A stretch of 64,000 bases of DNA from Embleya scabrispora. Its GTDB lineage: Bacteria > Actinomycetota > Actinomycetes > Streptomycetales > Streptomycetaceae. The notes beneath the pieces are model-generated. The model was given only the letters and a program-made list of their open reading frames with translations. It made no database searches and had not been told where the DNA came from. This document shows, piece by piece, positions 63,886 through 64,000 of this stretch (within the stretch, counting starts at the first letter, position 1; each line of letters begins with the position of its first letter). Position numbers and translations under genes: made by a program. Location of the stretch: positions 2,170,001 through 2,234,000 of the forward strand of contig NZ_MWQN01000001.1 in the NCBI RefSeq assembly GCF_002024165.1. Reading direction: 5' to 3'.

Positions 63886-64000
63886 CCGGGGATCATGCCC
63901 CTCGCGCGTCCGCCGAAAGCCGCCACGCGCGGGTCCTGCGCCGAACGGCCGATCGGTCCCCGGCCCCGCACCCGCGCACGGTACGAACTAGCGCGCTATC
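63886..64000. other. Window end, upstream of MFS gene
   Basis: 115 bp expected to hold the MFS promoter; no other gene supported. Confidence 0.3.

Overview
The window is very GC-rich DNA with GTG, TTG and ATG starts, dense minus-strand operons and many perfect GC hairpins. It looks like a chromosome of a streptomycete-type actinomycete (Streptomycetaceae; Embleya, Kitasatospora or Streptomyces would all fit, the genus cannot be fixed from sequence alone). The lysA-hom-thrC-thrB-rho order at the left end is the usual streptomycete arrangement.

Layout. 1-10557: core genes, all on the minus strand: rho (cut by the window edge), thrB, thrC, hom, lysA, argS and a single-domain response regulator. 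10688-10759: tRNA-Arg(CCG). 10715-19105: an integrated element of about 8.3 kb bounded by perfect 46-bp copies of the tRNA 3' end. It carries a tyrosine integrase, a GntR-type repressor with a divergent operator region, a run of small genes, a glycine-rich-domain protein, an aminoglycoside-phosphotransferase-like kinase, one HK97-type major capsid protein with no terminase, portal, protease or tail gene, a Cys-rich mini-protein, a long AT-rich control region and a winged-helix protein that may start replication. It resembles a capsid-encoding phage satellite or a very reduced prophage. 19106-23577: decayed DNA holding a shattered second integrase, a MarR remnant, and a YtcJ-type amidohydrolase and a LacI regulator that have both lost their N-termini at one junction; one acyltransferase-3 gene is intact.

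23578-34703: an aldehyde dehydrogenase, recQ, an orphan ATP-synthase b-like subunit, and a SigK / RskA / molybdopterin oxidoreductase / fasciclin lipoprotein block that parallels the mycobacterial SigK-MPT83/MPT70 system. Then come a class III cyclase-like protein beside a Crp-family regulator, and a TenA-like protein. 34726-46900: a CapA-like protein, a divergent deoxysugar set (RhaM mutarotase, FAH hydrolase, lactonase-type amidohydrolase), a CbiX-like protein, a glycolipid-binding-domain protein, two tandem paralogues of an unrecognised family, acetamidase/formamidase with an FmdB zinc ribbon, and two overlapping SDR genes of which the first lacks catalytic residues.

47057-64000: a membrane protein translationally coupled to an orphan solute-binding lipoprotein; a kinase / acyl-CoA dehydrogenase / MarR unit with a clear operator-in-promoter and apparently leaderless start; a 1.6-kb region of 30-bp tandem repeats, stem-loops and an imperfect inverted repeat; a small PP2C-like protein; a complete Liv-type ABC transporter with a PucR-family regulator upstream; a crotonase-fold enzyme; and a 14-TM MFS exporter.

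Most likely novel: the lone-capsid integrated element, the repeat region at 52.8-54.2 kb, and the tandem paralogue pair at 39.9-43.5 kb. All functional calls rest on motif recognition by eye; no database search was run.
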